Shown: piece by piece, positions 42,620 through 52,102 of the stretch
Layout: each line of letters opens with the position of its first letter
Position numbering within the stretch: position 1 is the stretch's first letter
Source: Elusimicrobia bacterium GWD2_63_28
GTDB taxonomy: Bacteria > Elusimicrobiota > Elusimicrobia > Elusimicrobiales > UBA9959
DNA length: 64,000 nucleotides
Assembly (NCBI GenBank): GCA_001799895.1
Contig: MGUI01000070.1
Coordinates: 35,404 to 99,403 of the forward strand
Direction of reading: 5' to 3'
Notes under the pieces: model-generated
What the model saw: the letters and a program-made list of their open reading frames with translations, nothing else
The model's database searches: none
Told to the model about the DNA's origin: nothing
Translations under genes and position numbers: made by a program

Positions 42620-43636
42620 ATGACCAACATTAAAGGCAAGACCATACTCATCACCGGTGGCACGGGCTCCTTCGGCCACGAGCTGCTGCGGACTATCCTG
42701 GACCAGGATTTTAAAGAGGTTCGCATCTTCAGCCGCGACGAGCTGAAGCAGGAGCACATGCGCATAGAACTGAACAACCCGCGCGTGAAGTTCTACATAG
42801 GCGACGTCCGGGAGCGCAATAGTGTCGACCAGGCCATGAAAGGCGTGGACCTGGTGTTCCACGCCGCCGCGCTGAAGCAGGTGCCGTCCTGCGAATTCTT
42901 CCCGATGCAGGCCGTGATGACCAACATCTTCGGCAGCCATAACGTGGTGGAATCGGCGATTGCGCACAAGGCCGAGAGCGTGGTCTGCCTGGGCACCGAC
43001 AAGGCCGCTTACCCGATAAACGCCATGGGCATGACCAAGGCGCTGATGGAGAAGGTGGCCCAGGCCGCCTGCCGCGGGCTCAAGGAGACGGATACCCGCG
43101 TCTGCACCGTGCGCTACGGCAACGTGATGTGCTCGCGCGGCTCGGTGATCCCGCTTTTCATCAAGCAGATAAAAGAGCGCAAGCCGATAACCGTGACCGA
43201 GCCCACGATGACGCGCTTCCTGCTGCCGCTGCCGGAGGCGATAAAGCTGGTGCTGTTCGCCTTCAAGCACGGCCGCCAGGGAGACCTGTTCATCCGCAAG
43301 TCCCCGGCCTGCACGGTGGGCGATCTGGCCGAGGCGCTGAAGCAGCTCTTCAAGTCCGACGTGCCGGTGAAGCCCATAGGCATACGCCACGGCGAGAAGA
43401 TCTACGAGACGCTGGTTACCGTGGAAGAGCTGCGCCGCGCCGAGGACATGGGGAACTATTACCGCGTGAGAATGGACGGGCGGGACCTGAACTACAACAA
43501 GTATTTCACCGAGGGCGACAAGAAAGAGATACTGCTGGAAGACTATACCTCGCACAATACCGAGCGGCTCAACGTGAAGCAGGTCAAGGACCTGCTGCTC
43601 AAGCTGCCGGAAGTTACAGCCGAGCTGAAGGCCTGA
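42620..43636 (+). CDS. UDP-GlcNAc 4,6-dehydratase/5-epimerase (FnlA/CapE-like)
   Basis: 338 residues. ILITGGTGSFGHELLRTILDQDFKEVRIFSRDELKQEHMR is the FnlA/WbjB/CapE cofactor loop; HAAALKQVPSCEFFPMQA and GTDKAAYPINAMGMTKALMEK show the Met-containing active site of the PseB/CapE group. It makes UDP-2-acetamido-2,6-dideoxy-4-hexulose of the L-series for the next two genes. It could also serve as PseB for the pseudaminate set, which lacks one. Followed by an RmlD-like reductase and a 2-epimerase. Confidence 0.9.
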   Translation: MTNIKGKTILITGGTGSFGHELLRTILDQDFKEVRIFSRDELKQEHMRIELNNPRVKFYIGDVRERNSVDQAMKGVDLVFHAAALKQVPSCEFFPMQAVMTNIFGSHNVVESAIAHKAESVVCLGTDKAAYPINAMGMTKALMEKVAQAACRGLKETDTRVCTVRYGNVMCSRGSVIPLFIKQIKERKPITVTEPTMTRFLLPLPEAIKLVLFAFKHGRQGDLFIRKSPACTVGDLAEALKQLFKSDVPVKPIGIRHGEKIYETLVTVEELRRAEDMGNYYRVRMDGRDLNYNKYFTEGDKKEILLEDYTSHNTERLNVKQVKDLLLKLPEVTAELKA

Positions 43637-43641
43637 GGCGC

Positions 43642-44499
43642 ATGAAAAAAGTCACCATCATAGGGGCGGGCGGGATGGCGGGGCATATGGCCTCGCTGTA
43701 CCTGGCGTCCACCGCTAAATACGCCCTGCAGAACCTGTCCCACAGCGTGCACCTGGCGCCGGACTGGCAGACCGTGGACGTGGAGGATACGCACGCGGTG
43801 GCCGCGGCGCTGGCGGCGCACGGGCCCGAAGCGGTGATAAACTGCGTGGGAAAACTGGTGCGGGAATCCGAGCAGAACTTCGGGATGGCCTCGTACATAA
43901 ACGGCTATTTCCCGCATTTCCTGGAGAAACAGGCCGACGAGAAGAAGTTCAGGCTGATACACCTGAGCACCGACTGCGTCTTTTCAGGGGAAAAGGGCGC
44001 CTACGCGGAAAACGACCTGCGCGACGGCAAGGGTTATTACGCCCAGAGCAAGGCCATGGGCGAGGTGATAAACGCCAGGGACCTGACCATACGCACCTCG
44101 ATAATAGGGCCCGAGCTGAAGAAGAACGCCACGGGGCTTTTCCACTGGCTGATGACGAGCCGGGGCACCGTAAAGGGCTTCGACAAAGTCTTCTGGAACG
44201 GCGTCACCACGCTGGAGCTGGCCAAGGCCATAGACGCGTTTATAGGTGCGGGCACCTCGGGGCTGTGCCACCTGGCTTCGCCGGAGAAGATCTCGAAGCA
44301 CGACCTGCTGCAGCTGACGCTGGAGACCTGGGGCCGGCGCGAGCCGGAGCTGGCGCGGGAGCCGGGAGTGGTGAGCGACAAGTCGCTGGTGAGCACCCGG
44401 ACGGACCTGCCGTACGCCCCGTCGGGCTACCAGCGGCAGCTGGAAGAGCTGAGGGACTGGGTGCGCGGGCACAAAGAGCTGTACCAACTTTACATTTAG
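43642..44499 (+). CDS. RmlD-like NDP-sugar reductase
   Basis: 285 residues from the ATG at 43642. IIGAGGMAGHMASLYL is the cofactor loop, LSTDCVFSGEKG the substrate segment, and YYAQSKAMGE carries the Tyr-Lys pair. FnlB/WbjC/CapF enzymes of the L-FucNAc route have an extra C-terminal cupin and are about 370 residues; this protein lacks it. In UDP-L-quinovosamine synthesis the middle enzyme (WbvR) is a short RmlD-like reductase, which fits better. The product would be UDP-L-RhaNAc, then UDP-L-QuiNAc after 2-epimerisation. Confidence 0.8.
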   Translation: MKKVTIIGAGGMAGHMASLYLASTAKYALQNLSHSVHLAPDWQTVDVEDTHAVAAALAAHGPEAVINCVGKLVRESEQNFGMASYINGYFPHFLEKQADEKKFRLIHLSTDCVFSGEKGAYAENDLRDGKGYYAQSKAMGEVINARDLTIRTSIIGPELKKNATGLFHWLMTSRGTVKGFDKVFWNGVTTLELAKAIDAFIGAGTSGLCHLASPEKISKHDLLQLTLETWGRREPELAREPGVVSDKSLVSTRTDLPYAPSGYQRQLEELRDWVRGHKELYQLYI

Positions 44500-44523
44500 G
44501 CCGCTGCGGCGGCGGGAGAGACT

Positions 44524-45657
44524 ATGCCTTTAAAACTGATGACGATAGTGGGGACGCGCCCGGAGATAATCAAACTGAGCCGCGTCATCCACGAGGCCGA
44601 GAAGCATTTAAACCACGTGCTGGTGCATACCGGCCAGAACTACGACTACGAGCTCAACGAGATCTTCTTCAAGGAGCTGGGCATCCGCAAGCCGGACCAC
44701 TTCCTGGACTCCGTCGGCAAGACGGTGGCCGCCACGATAGGCAATATCATAGCCAGGGCCGACGAGGTGATGGAGAAGGAGCGGCCCGACGCCATCCTGC
44801 TTTACGGCGACACCAACAGCTGCTTGTCGGTGATCCCGGCCAAGCGCCGCAAGATCCCCGTGTTCCACATGGAGGCGGGGAACCGCTGCTTCGACCAGCG
44901 CGTGCCGGAAGAGCTGAATCGCAAGGTGGTGGACCACCTCAGCGACATCAACATGACGCTGACCGAGCACGCCCGCCGCTACCTGCTGGCGGAGGGACTG
45001 CGCCCCGAGACCGTGATAAAGACGGGCTCCTCCATGAAAGAGGTGCTCGCCTGCTACATGCCGAAAATACTCAAGTCCGGCGTGCTGAAGACGCTGAAGC
45101 TGAAGGAATACGCCTATTTCCTGGTGAGCGCGCACCGGGAGGAGAACATAGACAGCCCCGAGAATTTCAAGAACCTGCTGGCTTCGCTCAACGCGCTGGC
45201 GAAGAAATACGACATGCCGGTGATAGTTTCCACGCACCCGCGCACCCGCAAGAAGCTGGCGGAGCTGGGCATGAAAGGCCTGGACAAGCGCATAGCCTTC
45301 CTGAAGCCGCTGGGTTTCTACGACTATGTGCAGCTGCAGCTCCACGCCTTCTGCGTGGTTTCCGACAGCGGCACGATAACCGAGGAGGCCACGATCCTCA
45401 ACGTGCCCGCCGTGACCGTGCGGCAGGCGCACGAGCGCCCCGAGGGCATGGACGAGGGCACGCTGATCATGTGCGGCCTGAAGGCGGAGCGCGTGCTGGA
45501 ATCCGTGGCCGTGGTGACCGGCCAGCATTCGGCCGCCGAGCGCCGGTTCCGCATGGTGCCGGATTACGATACGGACAATGTGTCCAAGAAAGTGCTGCGC
45601 ATCGTGCTGAGCTATACCGACTATATCAACCGCACGGTCTGGCACAAGGAGGCCTGA
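44524..45657 (+). CDS. Non-hydrolysing UDP-HexNAc 2-epimerase (WecB/FnlC-like)
   Basis: 377 residues. MTIVGTRPEIIKLSRVI, HTGQNYDYELNEIFF, YGDTNSCLSVIPAKRRKIPVFHMEAGNRCFDQRVPEELNRKVVDHLSD and SDSGTITEEATILNVPAVTVRQAHERPEG are the UDP-GlcNAc 2-epimerase landmarks. The FDQRVPEE variant is seen in the FnlC/WbjD/CapG group. It acts last in the UDP-6-deoxy-L-HexNAc route. A ribosome site GGCGGGAGAG precedes it. Confidence 0.92.
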   Translation: MPLKLMTIVGTRPEIIKLSRVIHEAEKHLNHVLVHTGQNYDYELNEIFFKELGIRKPDHFLDSVGKTVAATIGNIIARADEVMEKERPDAILLYGDTNSCLSVIPAKRRKIPVFHMEAGNRCFDQRVPEELNRKVVDHLSDINMTLTEHARRYLLAEGLRPETVIKTGSSMKEVLACYMPKILKSGVLKTLKLKEYAYFLVSAHREENIDSPENFKNLLASLNALAKKYDMPVIVSTHPRTRKKLAELGMKGLDKRIAFLKPLGFYDYVQLQLHAFCVVSDSGTITEEATILNVPAVTVRQAHERPEGMDEGTLIMCGLKAERVLESVAVVTGQHSAAERRFRMVPDYDTDNVSKKVLRIVLSYTDYINRTVWHKEA

Positions 45658-45667
45658 GCGGCCAGCT

Positions 45668-46876
45668 ATGCCGGAAAAACTGAAGGTCCTGATAGTAACC
45701 GAAAGGTTCTATCCGGAGGAATTCATCGTCAACGACCTGGCGGCCGAGTGGGCCGCCGGGGGCCTGGCCGTGGACGTGCTGACGCAGGCCCCCAGCTATC
45801 CCGCCGGGCGGCTCTTCCCGGGCTACGCCAACTCCTTCTTCTCCTCTGAGACCTGGAAGGGGATAAACATCTTCCGCTTCTTCACTGTGACGGGCTACCG
45901 CGACTCTCTGCTCCTGAAACTGCTAAATTACGTCAGTTTTGTCTTTACCGGCACTGCGGCCGCGCTGTGGAAGGCGCGGGACTATGACCGCATCTTCGTC
46001 TACCAGACCGGGCCGCTGACGCTGGCCATACCGGCGGTGCTGGCGGGCAAAATGTACGGCATACCTGTGACTATCTGGACGCAGGATATCTGGCCGGACA
46101 TGGTGTACTCCTACGGTTTCAAACAGACGCGCCTGCTGGACTGGTTCCTGGGCCTGGTCATCCGCTTCGTCTACGCCAACTGCTCCGGGATACTGGTTTC
46201 CTGCGAGGGTTTCGCCCGGCGCATAGAAGAGTATGTGCCCGGCAGGCGGATAAAGCATTTTCCCAACTGGCCCACCGTAACTCCCGACGGGGGGACGGAG
46301 CGGATGCCGCTGCCGGCCGGTTTTAATTTCACTTTCGCCGGCAACGTGGGCAAGCTGCAGAACCTGGAGAACATCCTGCGCGGCTTCGCCCTGGCGGTGA
46401 AAGAGCAGCCTGAACTCCGGCTGAACATAGTCGGCGACGGCTCCCACCTTGAAACGCTGAGGCAGATGGCGAAAGAGGAAAATATCCCCGGCGTCACTTT
46501 CTGGGGACGCTACCAGAGCCACGAGATGCCGGCCTTTTTCAGGGCGAGCGACGCGATGATAGTGTCGCTGAGCAATACGCCGGGGCTGAATTTGGTGGTG
46601 CCGTCGAAGTTCCAGGCCTACCTGGCTTTTCACAAGCCGGTTTTCGCCGTGATGAACGGCGAGGTAAGGGCCCTGGTGGAAAAACACGGCATAGGGGTAT
46701 GCGCGGACCCGGATAGCCCGCAGGACATACGCGACGGGATGCTGAAATTTTATTATCAGAAAAGCGGCGGCCTGGAGAATTTTACCGCCAATACCCGGCG
46801 GCTGCTGGAGAATGAATACGACCGCGGCCGGATAATAGCCGGCATACGCGCGGCGGCGGAGTCGCCCGCGCGCTGA
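45668..46876 (+). CDS. Glycosyltransferase family 4, WbuB-like
   Basis: 402 residues. VTERFYPEEFIVNDLAAEWAAGGLAVDVLTQAPSYPAGRLFPGY, VYQTGPLTLAIPAVLAGKMYGIPVTIWTQDIWPDMVYSYGF and the C-terminal ASDAMIVSLSNTPGLNLVVPSKFQAYLAFHKPVFA match the WbuB group, which transfers L-FucNAc or a related 6-deoxy-HexNAc. It follows the three-gene synthesis set for exactly such a sugar. The stop touches the converging fcl stop (TGATCA at 46874-46879). Confidence 0.88.
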   Translation: MPEKLKVLIVTERFYPEEFIVNDLAAEWAAGGLAVDVLTQAPSYPAGRLFPGYANSFFSSETWKGINIFRFFTVTGYRDSLLLKLLNYVSFVFTGTAAALWKARDYDRIFVYQTGPLTLAIPAVLAGKMYGIPVTIWTQDIWPDMVYSYGFKQTRLLDWFLGLVIRFVYANCSGILVSCEGFARRIEEYVPGRRIKHFPNWPTVTPDGGTERMPLPAGFNFTFAGNVGKLQNLENILRGFALAVKEQPELRLNIVGDGSHLETLRQMAKEENIPGVTFWGRYQSHEMPAFFRASDAMIVSLSNTPGLNLVVPSKFQAYLAFHKPVFAVMNGEVRALVEKHGIGVCADPDSPQDIRDGMLKFYYQKSGGLENFTANTRRLLENEYDRGRIIAGIRAAAESPAR

Positions 46877-47809
46877 TCAGCCGGCGCAGGTTTCCAGGAA
46901 ATATTTGTAGGTCTTTTCCAGCCCCTCGGCCAGAGGGGTTTTTGCTTTCCAGCCCAGCGCTTCCATTTTCGAGGAGTCCAGCAGCTTGCGCAGGGTGCCG
47001 TCGGGCTGCGAGGCGTCGAATTCCAGGCGTCCCTTGTAGCCGGCCGCCGCGCAGGCGGCTTCGGCCAGCTCGCGGATGGACAGGTCCGTGCCGGCGCCGA
47101 TGTTGGTGAGGTCGGTATACCCGTCCCTGCCCAGCAGGAAAAGCACGGCCTGCGCCAGGTCGTCTATGTAGAGGAATTCCCGGCGCGGGTTGCCGCTGCC
47201 CCAGACCTTGAGGGCGGGAGCGCCGGCCAGCCTGGCCTCGTGCGCGCGCCGAAGCAGCGCGGGGAGCACGTGGGATTGCTCGGGGTTGAAATTGTCGCCG
47301 GGACCGTAGAGCGTGGCGGGGATAATTGGCAGGAACTGCGTGCCGTGCTGGCGGTTATAGGCCTGGCACATCACCGCGCCGGCCAACTTGGCGGTGCTGT
47401 AGGGAAGGCTGGTGGGCTCCATGACGCCCGTCATCAGGGCGTCTTCCTTCATGGGCTGCGGGCAGATTTTGGGGTACATGCAGGAACTGCCGAAGAAGAC
47501 CAGGCGCTTCACGCCGTGTTTGCGGGCGCTCTCCAGGATATTGGCGGTGATATAGAGGTTGGCGCGGATGAAATCGGCCGGATAGGCGTTGTTGTACTTT
47601 ATGCCGCCGACCTTGGCGGCGGCAAGTACCACGTAGTCGGGGCGCTCCGCCGCAAAAAAGGCCTCTGTCGCGGCCTGGTCCTCAAGCTCCAGCCCGGCAT
47701 GGGCGCGGAGCAGCAAATTGTTGAAGCCGGCCGCCCGGAAGGCCCTGACCAGGGCCGAACCCGCAAGCCCGCTGTGCCCGGCTATGTAGATCTTGTCTTT
47801 ATGGTCCAT
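46877..47809 (-). CDS. fcl: GDP-L-fucose synthase
   Basis: 310 residues. IYIAGHSGLAGSALVRAFRAAGF is the NADPH loop; YVVLAAAKVGGIKYNNAYPADFIRANLYI, FFGSSCMYPKICPQPMKEDALMTG and LPYSTAKLAG (Tyr-Lys pair) are diagnostic of Fcl/WcaG. It epimerises and reduces GDP-4-keto-6-deoxymannose from gmd to GDP-L-fucose. It is on its own on the minus strand, 37 kb from gmd. A TATAAT on the minus strand at 47847-47852, preceded by TTG, is its likely -10. Confidence 0.95.
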   Translation of the reverse strand: MDHKDKIYIAGHSGLAGSALVRAFRAAGFNNLLLRAHAGLELEDQAATEAFFAAERPDYVVLAAAKVGGIKYNNAYPADFIRANLYITANILESARKHGVKRLVFFGSSCMYPKICPQPMKEDALMTGVMEPTSLPYSTAKLAGAVMCQAYNRQHGTQFLPIIPATLYGPGDNFNPEQSHVLPALLRRAHEARLAGAPALKVWGSGNPRREFLYIDDLAQAVLFLLGRDGYTDLTNIGAGTDLSIRELAEAACAAAGYKGRLEFDASQPDGTLRKLLDSSKMEALGWKAKTPLAEGLEKTYKYFLETCAG

Positions 47810-47846
47810 AGAGTTCCCCTGAAAAATTGAAAGGCGGTCCTGTTAA

Positions 47847-47872
47847 ATTATACAATTATAATAATATTAGGG
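47847..47872. promoter_or_regulatory. Divergent promoter region between fcl and the transketolase unit
   Basis: AT-rich block AATTATACAATTATAATA. On the minus strand TTGTATAAT (47847-47855) faces fcl. On the plus strand ATAATATTAGGG (47861-47872) faces the gene at 47895 and resembles the -10 plus TAGGG pattern of other units. Confidence 0.45.
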
Positions 47873-47894
47873 CATAAGGCGTAACGAGGACCAT

Positions 47895-48848
47895 ATGACT
47901 GAAAAATCCGCGAAAGGCAAGGTTTTCATCACCGGCGGGGCCGGCTATATCGGCTCTATCATGGCGCCCGCGCTGCTGCGGGCCGGCTATAAGGTGACGG
48001 TGCTGGACAATTTGATGTTCGGCCAGACCTCGCTGCTGGACTGCTGCCACGAGCCCGGCTTCGAGATGCTGCGCGGCGACGCGCGCGACGAACGGCTGGT
48101 GAAAGAGGGCATGACCGGCGCGGACTATATCATCCCGCTGGCCTGCCTGACCGGCGCCCCGCTGTGCGACAAGAACCCCGCCGAGGCCAAGGGCGTCATC
48201 CTGGACGCGCTCGATACGATCCTGAAGTTCCGCTCGGCAGGGCAGCGCCTGATGTATCCCACCACCAACAGCGGCTACGGCGTGGGGGAGGCCGGCAAGT
48301 TCTGCACCGAAGAGACCCCGCTGCGGCCGGTGTCGCTGTACGGCCGCCTGAAGAACGACGCCGAGGCCAAGATCCTGGGCGCCGGCAACTCCATGACCTT
48401 CCGCCTGGCCACCGCGTTCGGCGTGAGCCCGCGCATGCGCCTGGACCTGCTGGTCAACGACTTTACTTACCGCGCCGTGAACGACAAGTTCATAGTGCTG
48501 TTCGAGGCGCATTTCAAGCGCAACTTCATCCACGTGCGCGACGTGGCCAAGGCCTTCATGCACGGCATGGAGCACTTCGACAAGATGCAGGGCACGATGT
48601 ACAACCTGGGCCTCAGCGACGCCAACCTGAGCAAGATGGAGCTGTGCGCGGCCATCCAGAAGCAGGTCAAGGGCTTCTACGTGACCGAGGCCACCATCGG
48701 CGAGGACCCGGACAAGCGCGACTATATCGTCAGCAACGAGAAGATCGAGAAGACGGGCTACAAGCCGGACGTGTCGCTGGACCTGGGCATTACCGAGCTG
48801 CTGAAGGCCTTCCGCATCATCAAGAGGAACCAGTATTCCAATGTCTAA
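47895..48848 (+). CDS. SDR-family NDP-sugar epimerase/dehydratase
   Basis: 317 residues. VFITGGAGYIGSIMAPALLRAGYKVTVLDNLMFG is the NAD loop; the catalytic pair is in SLYGRLKNDAEAK; NFIHVRDVAKAFMHGMEHF is the typical C-terminal substrate region. NSGYG stands where most relatives have a Ser/Thr-Ser pair. The gene leads the unit with a split transketolase, overlapping the first subunit by eight bases, so its keto-sugar product is a good candidate acceptor for the TPP enzyme. Confidence 0.83.
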   Translation: MTEKSAKGKVFITGGAGYIGSIMAPALLRAGYKVTVLDNLMFGQTSLLDCCHEPGFEMLRGDARDERLVKEGMTGADYIIPLACLTGAPLCDKNPAEAKGVILDALDTILKFRSAGQRLMYPTTNSGYGVGEAGKFCTEETPLRPVSLYGRLKNDAEAKILGAGNSMTFRLATAFGVSPRMRLDLLVNDFTYRAVNDKFIVLFEAHFKRNFIHVRDVAKAFMHGMEHFDKMQGTMYNLGLSDANLSKMELCAAIQKQVKGFYVTEATIGEDPDKRDYIVSNEKIEKTGYKPDVSLDLGITELLKAFRIIKRNQYSNV

Positions 48849-49662
48849 CACGATCAACTCCGCCGAGCTGGAGCAGAAGGCGAAATGGGTGCGGCGCGAG
48901 ACGCTGCGCCTGCACAAGCTGGCGCCGGAGACCCGCGTGGCCTCCTCGCTGTCCGACGTGGAGATCTTCGTGGCGCTGTACTACGGCGGCCTGCTGAAGT
49001 TCGACCCGAAGAACCCGAGGGCCGAGATGCGCGACCGCGTAATCATAAGCAAGGGCCACGGCGGCATCTCGCTGTACCCGATCCTGGCGGACCTGGGTTT
49101 CTTTGCCAAAGACCAGCTGGACAAGATCGGCACGCCGGAGTCCATCCTGTGCGGCATCCCCGACGCGGTGCCCGGCTTCGAGACCATCAACGGCTCCCTG
49201 GGGCACGGCCTGGGCGTGGGCAGCGGCTCGGCGCTGGCGCTGTACCGCAAGGGCTCGGCCGCCAACGTGGTGGTGGTAATGGGCGACGGCGAGCTGTTCG
49301 AAGGCTCCGTGTGGGAGGCCGCGATGTTCGCCGGTTTCCACAAACTCGACAACCTGACGCTGATAGTGGACCGCAACAAGAAATCCATGCTGGGCCTGAC
49401 GCGCGAGATCATAAACCTGGACCCGCTGGACGAGAAATTTAAGGCGTTCGGCTGGGAGACGGTGACGGCCGACGGCCACAGCGCGGCCGGCGTGCACGCC
49501 ACGCTGGCCAAACTGATCCCGGCGCGCAACGGCAAGCCGAAGATCTTCGTGGCCGAGACGGTGAAGGGCAAAGGCGTGCCCTCGCTGGAGGCGGACCCGC
49601 TCTGCCACATCCGCAACCTGACCCCCGAGCAGGTGGACGGCCTGATGGAGGACCACAAATGA
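48841..49662 (+). CDS. Transketolase-like enzyme, N-terminal subunit
   Basis: 273 residues. DRVIISKGHGGISLYPILADLGFF, TINGSLGHGLGVGSGSALALYRKGSAANVVVVMGDGELFEGSVWEAAMFAGFHKLDNLTLIVDRNKKSMLG contains the GDG-N TPP motif. Split transketolases of this size occur as metabolic enzymes and, in glycan loci, as ketol-transfer enzymes. Only the N half is encoded here; the C half follows with a four-base overlap. Confidence 0.88.
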   Translation: MSNTINSAELEQKAKWVRRETLRLHKLAPETRVASSLSDVEIFVALYYGGLLKFDPKNPRAEMRDRVIISKGHGGISLYPILADLGFFAKDQLDKIGTPESILCGIPDAVPGFETINGSLGHGLGVGSGSALALYRKGSAANVVVVMGDGELFEGSVWEAAMFAGFHKLDNLTLIVDRNKKSMLGLTREIINLDPLDEKFKAFGWETVTADGHSAAGVHATLAKLIPARNGKPKIFVAETVKGKGVPSLEADPLCHIRNLTPEQVDGLMEDHK

Positions 49663-50624
49663 GCGCTCCCGCCCCCGTTAAGAAAGCCATGCGCGACGCC
49701 TTTATAGGCAAGGCGCTGGAGGCGATGGCCTCCGAAAAGAACCTGTACTTCCTGTCGGCCGACTTCGGCGCGCCGCTGCTGGACCGCATCCGCAAGGAGT
49801 ATCCCTGCAACTTTTTCAATGTCGGCATAGCAGAGCAGAACCTGGTAAGCGTGGCCGCCGGCCTGGCCTTCGAAGGCATGACCGTGCACGCCTACGCGAT
49901 CTCCTCGTTCCTGGCGACGCGGGCCTTTGAGCAGGTGAAGATCAACCTGTCGCTGCACTCCCAGGTGCGCGAGGTGAACGTGAACCTGGTGGCCGTGGGC
50001 GCGGGCCTCAGCTACGACATCTCCGGCCCGACGCACCACGGCCTGGAGGACCTCTCGGTGGTCAATTCCCTGCCCGGCATCACGCTGTTCTCGCCGAGCG
50101 ACTGGGTGCTGGCCGAGAAATTCCACGCTTACGCCCTGGCGCACAAGACCCCCAAGTACCTGCGCCTGGAGGGCAAGCCCGTGCCGGCCATCTACGACAC
50201 GCGCCCCGAAGTGAAGATAGAGGACTGCTTCTGCGAGCTGCAGCGGGGGGAAGAGGTCTGCGTGGTGTCCACCGGCTTCATGACGCACGTGGCGCTGGAC
50301 GCGCTGAAGCGGGTCCCGGCCGGGCTGAAGCCGGGCCTGGTGGACCTGTTCCTGCTGAAGCCGCTCGACGGCGAGCGCCTGCTGAAGACGCTGGGGCGCT
50401 ACAAGAAGATCATAACGATAGAAGAGGGTTTTGTCGGCGCGGGCGGCATGGACGCCATAGTCTCCAGCCTGGTGAACGCTTCCGGCCTGGGCCTGAAGAT
50501 CAAGTCGCTGGGCTTCCGCAACAAGTTCGTGTTCGAACACGGCCCGCGCGAATACCTGCATTCCCTCTACGGGCTTGACGCCAAAAGCCTGGCCGCCCTG
50601 GTGGAAAAGGAGCTGGGCGCCTGA
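49659..50624 (+). CDS. Transketolase-like enzyme, C-terminal subunit
   Basis: 321 residues. ADFGAPLLDRIRKEYPCNFFNVGIAEQNLVSVAAGLAFEGMTVHAYAI includes the Glu that activates TPP (GIAEQN). GAGLSYDISGPTHHGLEDLSVVNSLPGI and the C-terminal domain (LVDLFLLKPLDGERLL) complete the pyrimidine-binding half. It pairs with the preceding subunit. It overlaps the next radical SAM gene by one base (TGATG). Confidence 0.88.
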   Translation: MSAPAPVKKAMRDAFIGKALEAMASEKNLYFLSADFGAPLLDRIRKEYPCNFFNVGIAEQNLVSVAAGLAFEGMTVHAYAISSFLATRAFEQVKINLSLHSQVREVNVNLVAVGAGLSYDISGPTHHGLEDLSVVNSLPGITLFSPSDWVLAEKFHAYALAHKTPKYLRLEGKPVPAIYDTRPEVKIEDCFCELQRGEEVCVVSTGFMTHVALDALKRVPAGLKPGLVDLFLLKPLDGERLLKTLGRYKKIITIEEGFVGAGGMDAIVSSLVNASGLGLKIKSLGFRNKFVFEHGPREYLHSLYGLDAKSLAALVEKELGA

Positions 50625-52102
50625 TGTCCAAAGTAGACCTGCTGATAGTAAAGCCCGGCAGCGCCCGCAAGCAGTACAGCGTGTTCAAGGACACGCTGGC
50701 CGCCGTGGAGCCGCCGCTCTGGGGCCTGCTGCTGGCTTCCTGCGCCCGCGAGAAAGGTTATTCCGTGTCCGTGCTGGACGCCGAGGCCGAGAACCTTACC
50801 CCTGACGAGGCGGCCGCTAAGATCAAAGAGGCGGACCCGCTGCTGTGCGGCGTGATAGCCGCCGGCTCCAACCTGTCCGCCTCAACGCAGGCCATGCCCG
50901 GCGCTTCGCAACTGCTGGGCCTTATCCGGCAGGCCGTCCCCGGGCTGAAGACTTTTCTGTGGGGCCTGCACCCGTCTGCGCTGCCCGAGCGCACTCTGAA
51001 GGAAGAAAAACCCGATTTCGTGATGCAGGGCGAGGGCTTTTCCGCCACCTTGGGGCTGCTGGAGCGCCTGAAAGCCGGCCGCTCCGAGTTCGACACCCCC
51101 GGCGTGTGGTACATGAAGGACGGCGCCGCCGTGCCCAACCCGCGCGAGCCGCTGGTGGCGGACCTGGGCTCGCTGCCCATGCCCGCCTGGGATTTGGTGC
51201 CTATGGCCAAGTACCGGGCGCACAACTGGCACTGCTTCGACGACCTGGACCGCCGCACGCCTTACGCGGTGCTCTATACCAGCCTCGGCTGCCCTTTCGA
51301 CTGCCACTTCTGCGCGCTCAAGGCCCTGTTCGGCAAACCGCAGATCCGCTACCGGCCGCCGGAGAAGGTCATAGAGGAAATAGACTTCCTCGTTAAAAAC
51401 TACGGCGTGCGCAACATCAAGGTGCTCGACGAGTGCTTTATTCTGAACCGGGCGCACGTGGAAAAGATCTGCGACCTGATCATAGAGCGCGGCTACGACC
51501 TTAACATCTGGGCCTACGCGCGCGTGGACACCATAGACCCGGCGCTGCTGGCCAAACTGAAGAAGGCCGGCGTGAACTGGCTGGCGCTGGGCATAGAGTC
51601 CGGCAGCGAGAAGGTGCGCGGCGCCGAGAAGACGCGCAACTACACGCAGGACAAGATCCGCGAGGCCGTGGACCGCATCCACGCGGCCGACATCGCCATC
51701 GTGGCCAATTTCATCTTCGGCCTGCCGGAGGACGACCTGGCCAGCATGCGCGAGACGCTGGACATGGCCAAGGCGCTCAACTGCGCCTATACCAACTTCT
51801 ACACCGCCATGGCCTACCCGGGCTCCGCGCTTTACGACGATGCGGTGAAGAACGGCACCAAACTCCCCGACAGCTGGCTGGGCTACGCCCAGTTCAGCGA
51901 GGAGACCCTGCCGCTGCCGACCAAGCATTTGTCGAGCGGAGAGGTGCTGGCGTTCAGGGATGCCGCCTTCGACGAGTTCCATTCTTCGCCCGCCTACCTG
52001 GCGATGATGGGGGAAAAGTTCGGCCCGAAGACCGTGGAACACGTGAAGGAAATGCTCAAGCTTAAGATAAAGCGGAAGTACGCCGCTGGGGCGGGGAAAT
52101 GA
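50624..52102 (+). CDS. B12-binding-domain radical SAM enzyme
   Basis: 492 residues. Residues about 1-150 are a cobalamin-binding-like Rossmann domain (LLIVKPGSARKQYSVFKDTLAAVEPPLWGLLLAS). Residues about 205-420 hold the SAM barrel with C223-PFD-C227-HF-C230. WLALGIESGSEKVRGAEKTRNY and FIFGLPEDDL are typical B12-radical SAM features. Most such enzymes are C-methyltransferases. With a split transketolase, HddA and HddC around it, modification of a heptose-type sugar or of a branched sugar is plausible but unproven. It overlaps the HddA-like gene by four bases. Confidence 0.87.
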   Translation: MSKVDLLIVKPGSARKQYSVFKDTLAAVEPPLWGLLLASCAREKGYSVSVLDAEAENLTPDEAAAKIKEADPLLCGVIAAGSNLSASTQAMPGASQLLGLIRQAVPGLKTFLWGLHPSALPERTLKEEKPDFVMQGEGFSATLGLLERLKAGRSEFDTPGVWYMKDGAAVPNPREPLVADLGSLPMPAWDLVPMAKYRAHNWHCFDDLDRRTPYAVLYTSLGCPFDCHFCALKALFGKPQIRYRPPEKVIEEIDFLVKNYGVRNIKVLDECFILNRAHVEKICDLIIERGYDLNIWAYARVDTIDPALLAKLKKAGVNWLALGIESGSEKVRGAEKTRNYTQDKIREAVDRIHAADIAIVANFIFGLPEDDLASMRETLDMAKALNCAYTNFYTAMAYPGSALYDDAVKNGTKLPDSWLGYAQFSEETLPLPTKHLSSGEVLAFRDAAFDEFHSSPAYLAMMGEKFGPKTVEHVKEMLKLKIKRKYAAGAGK

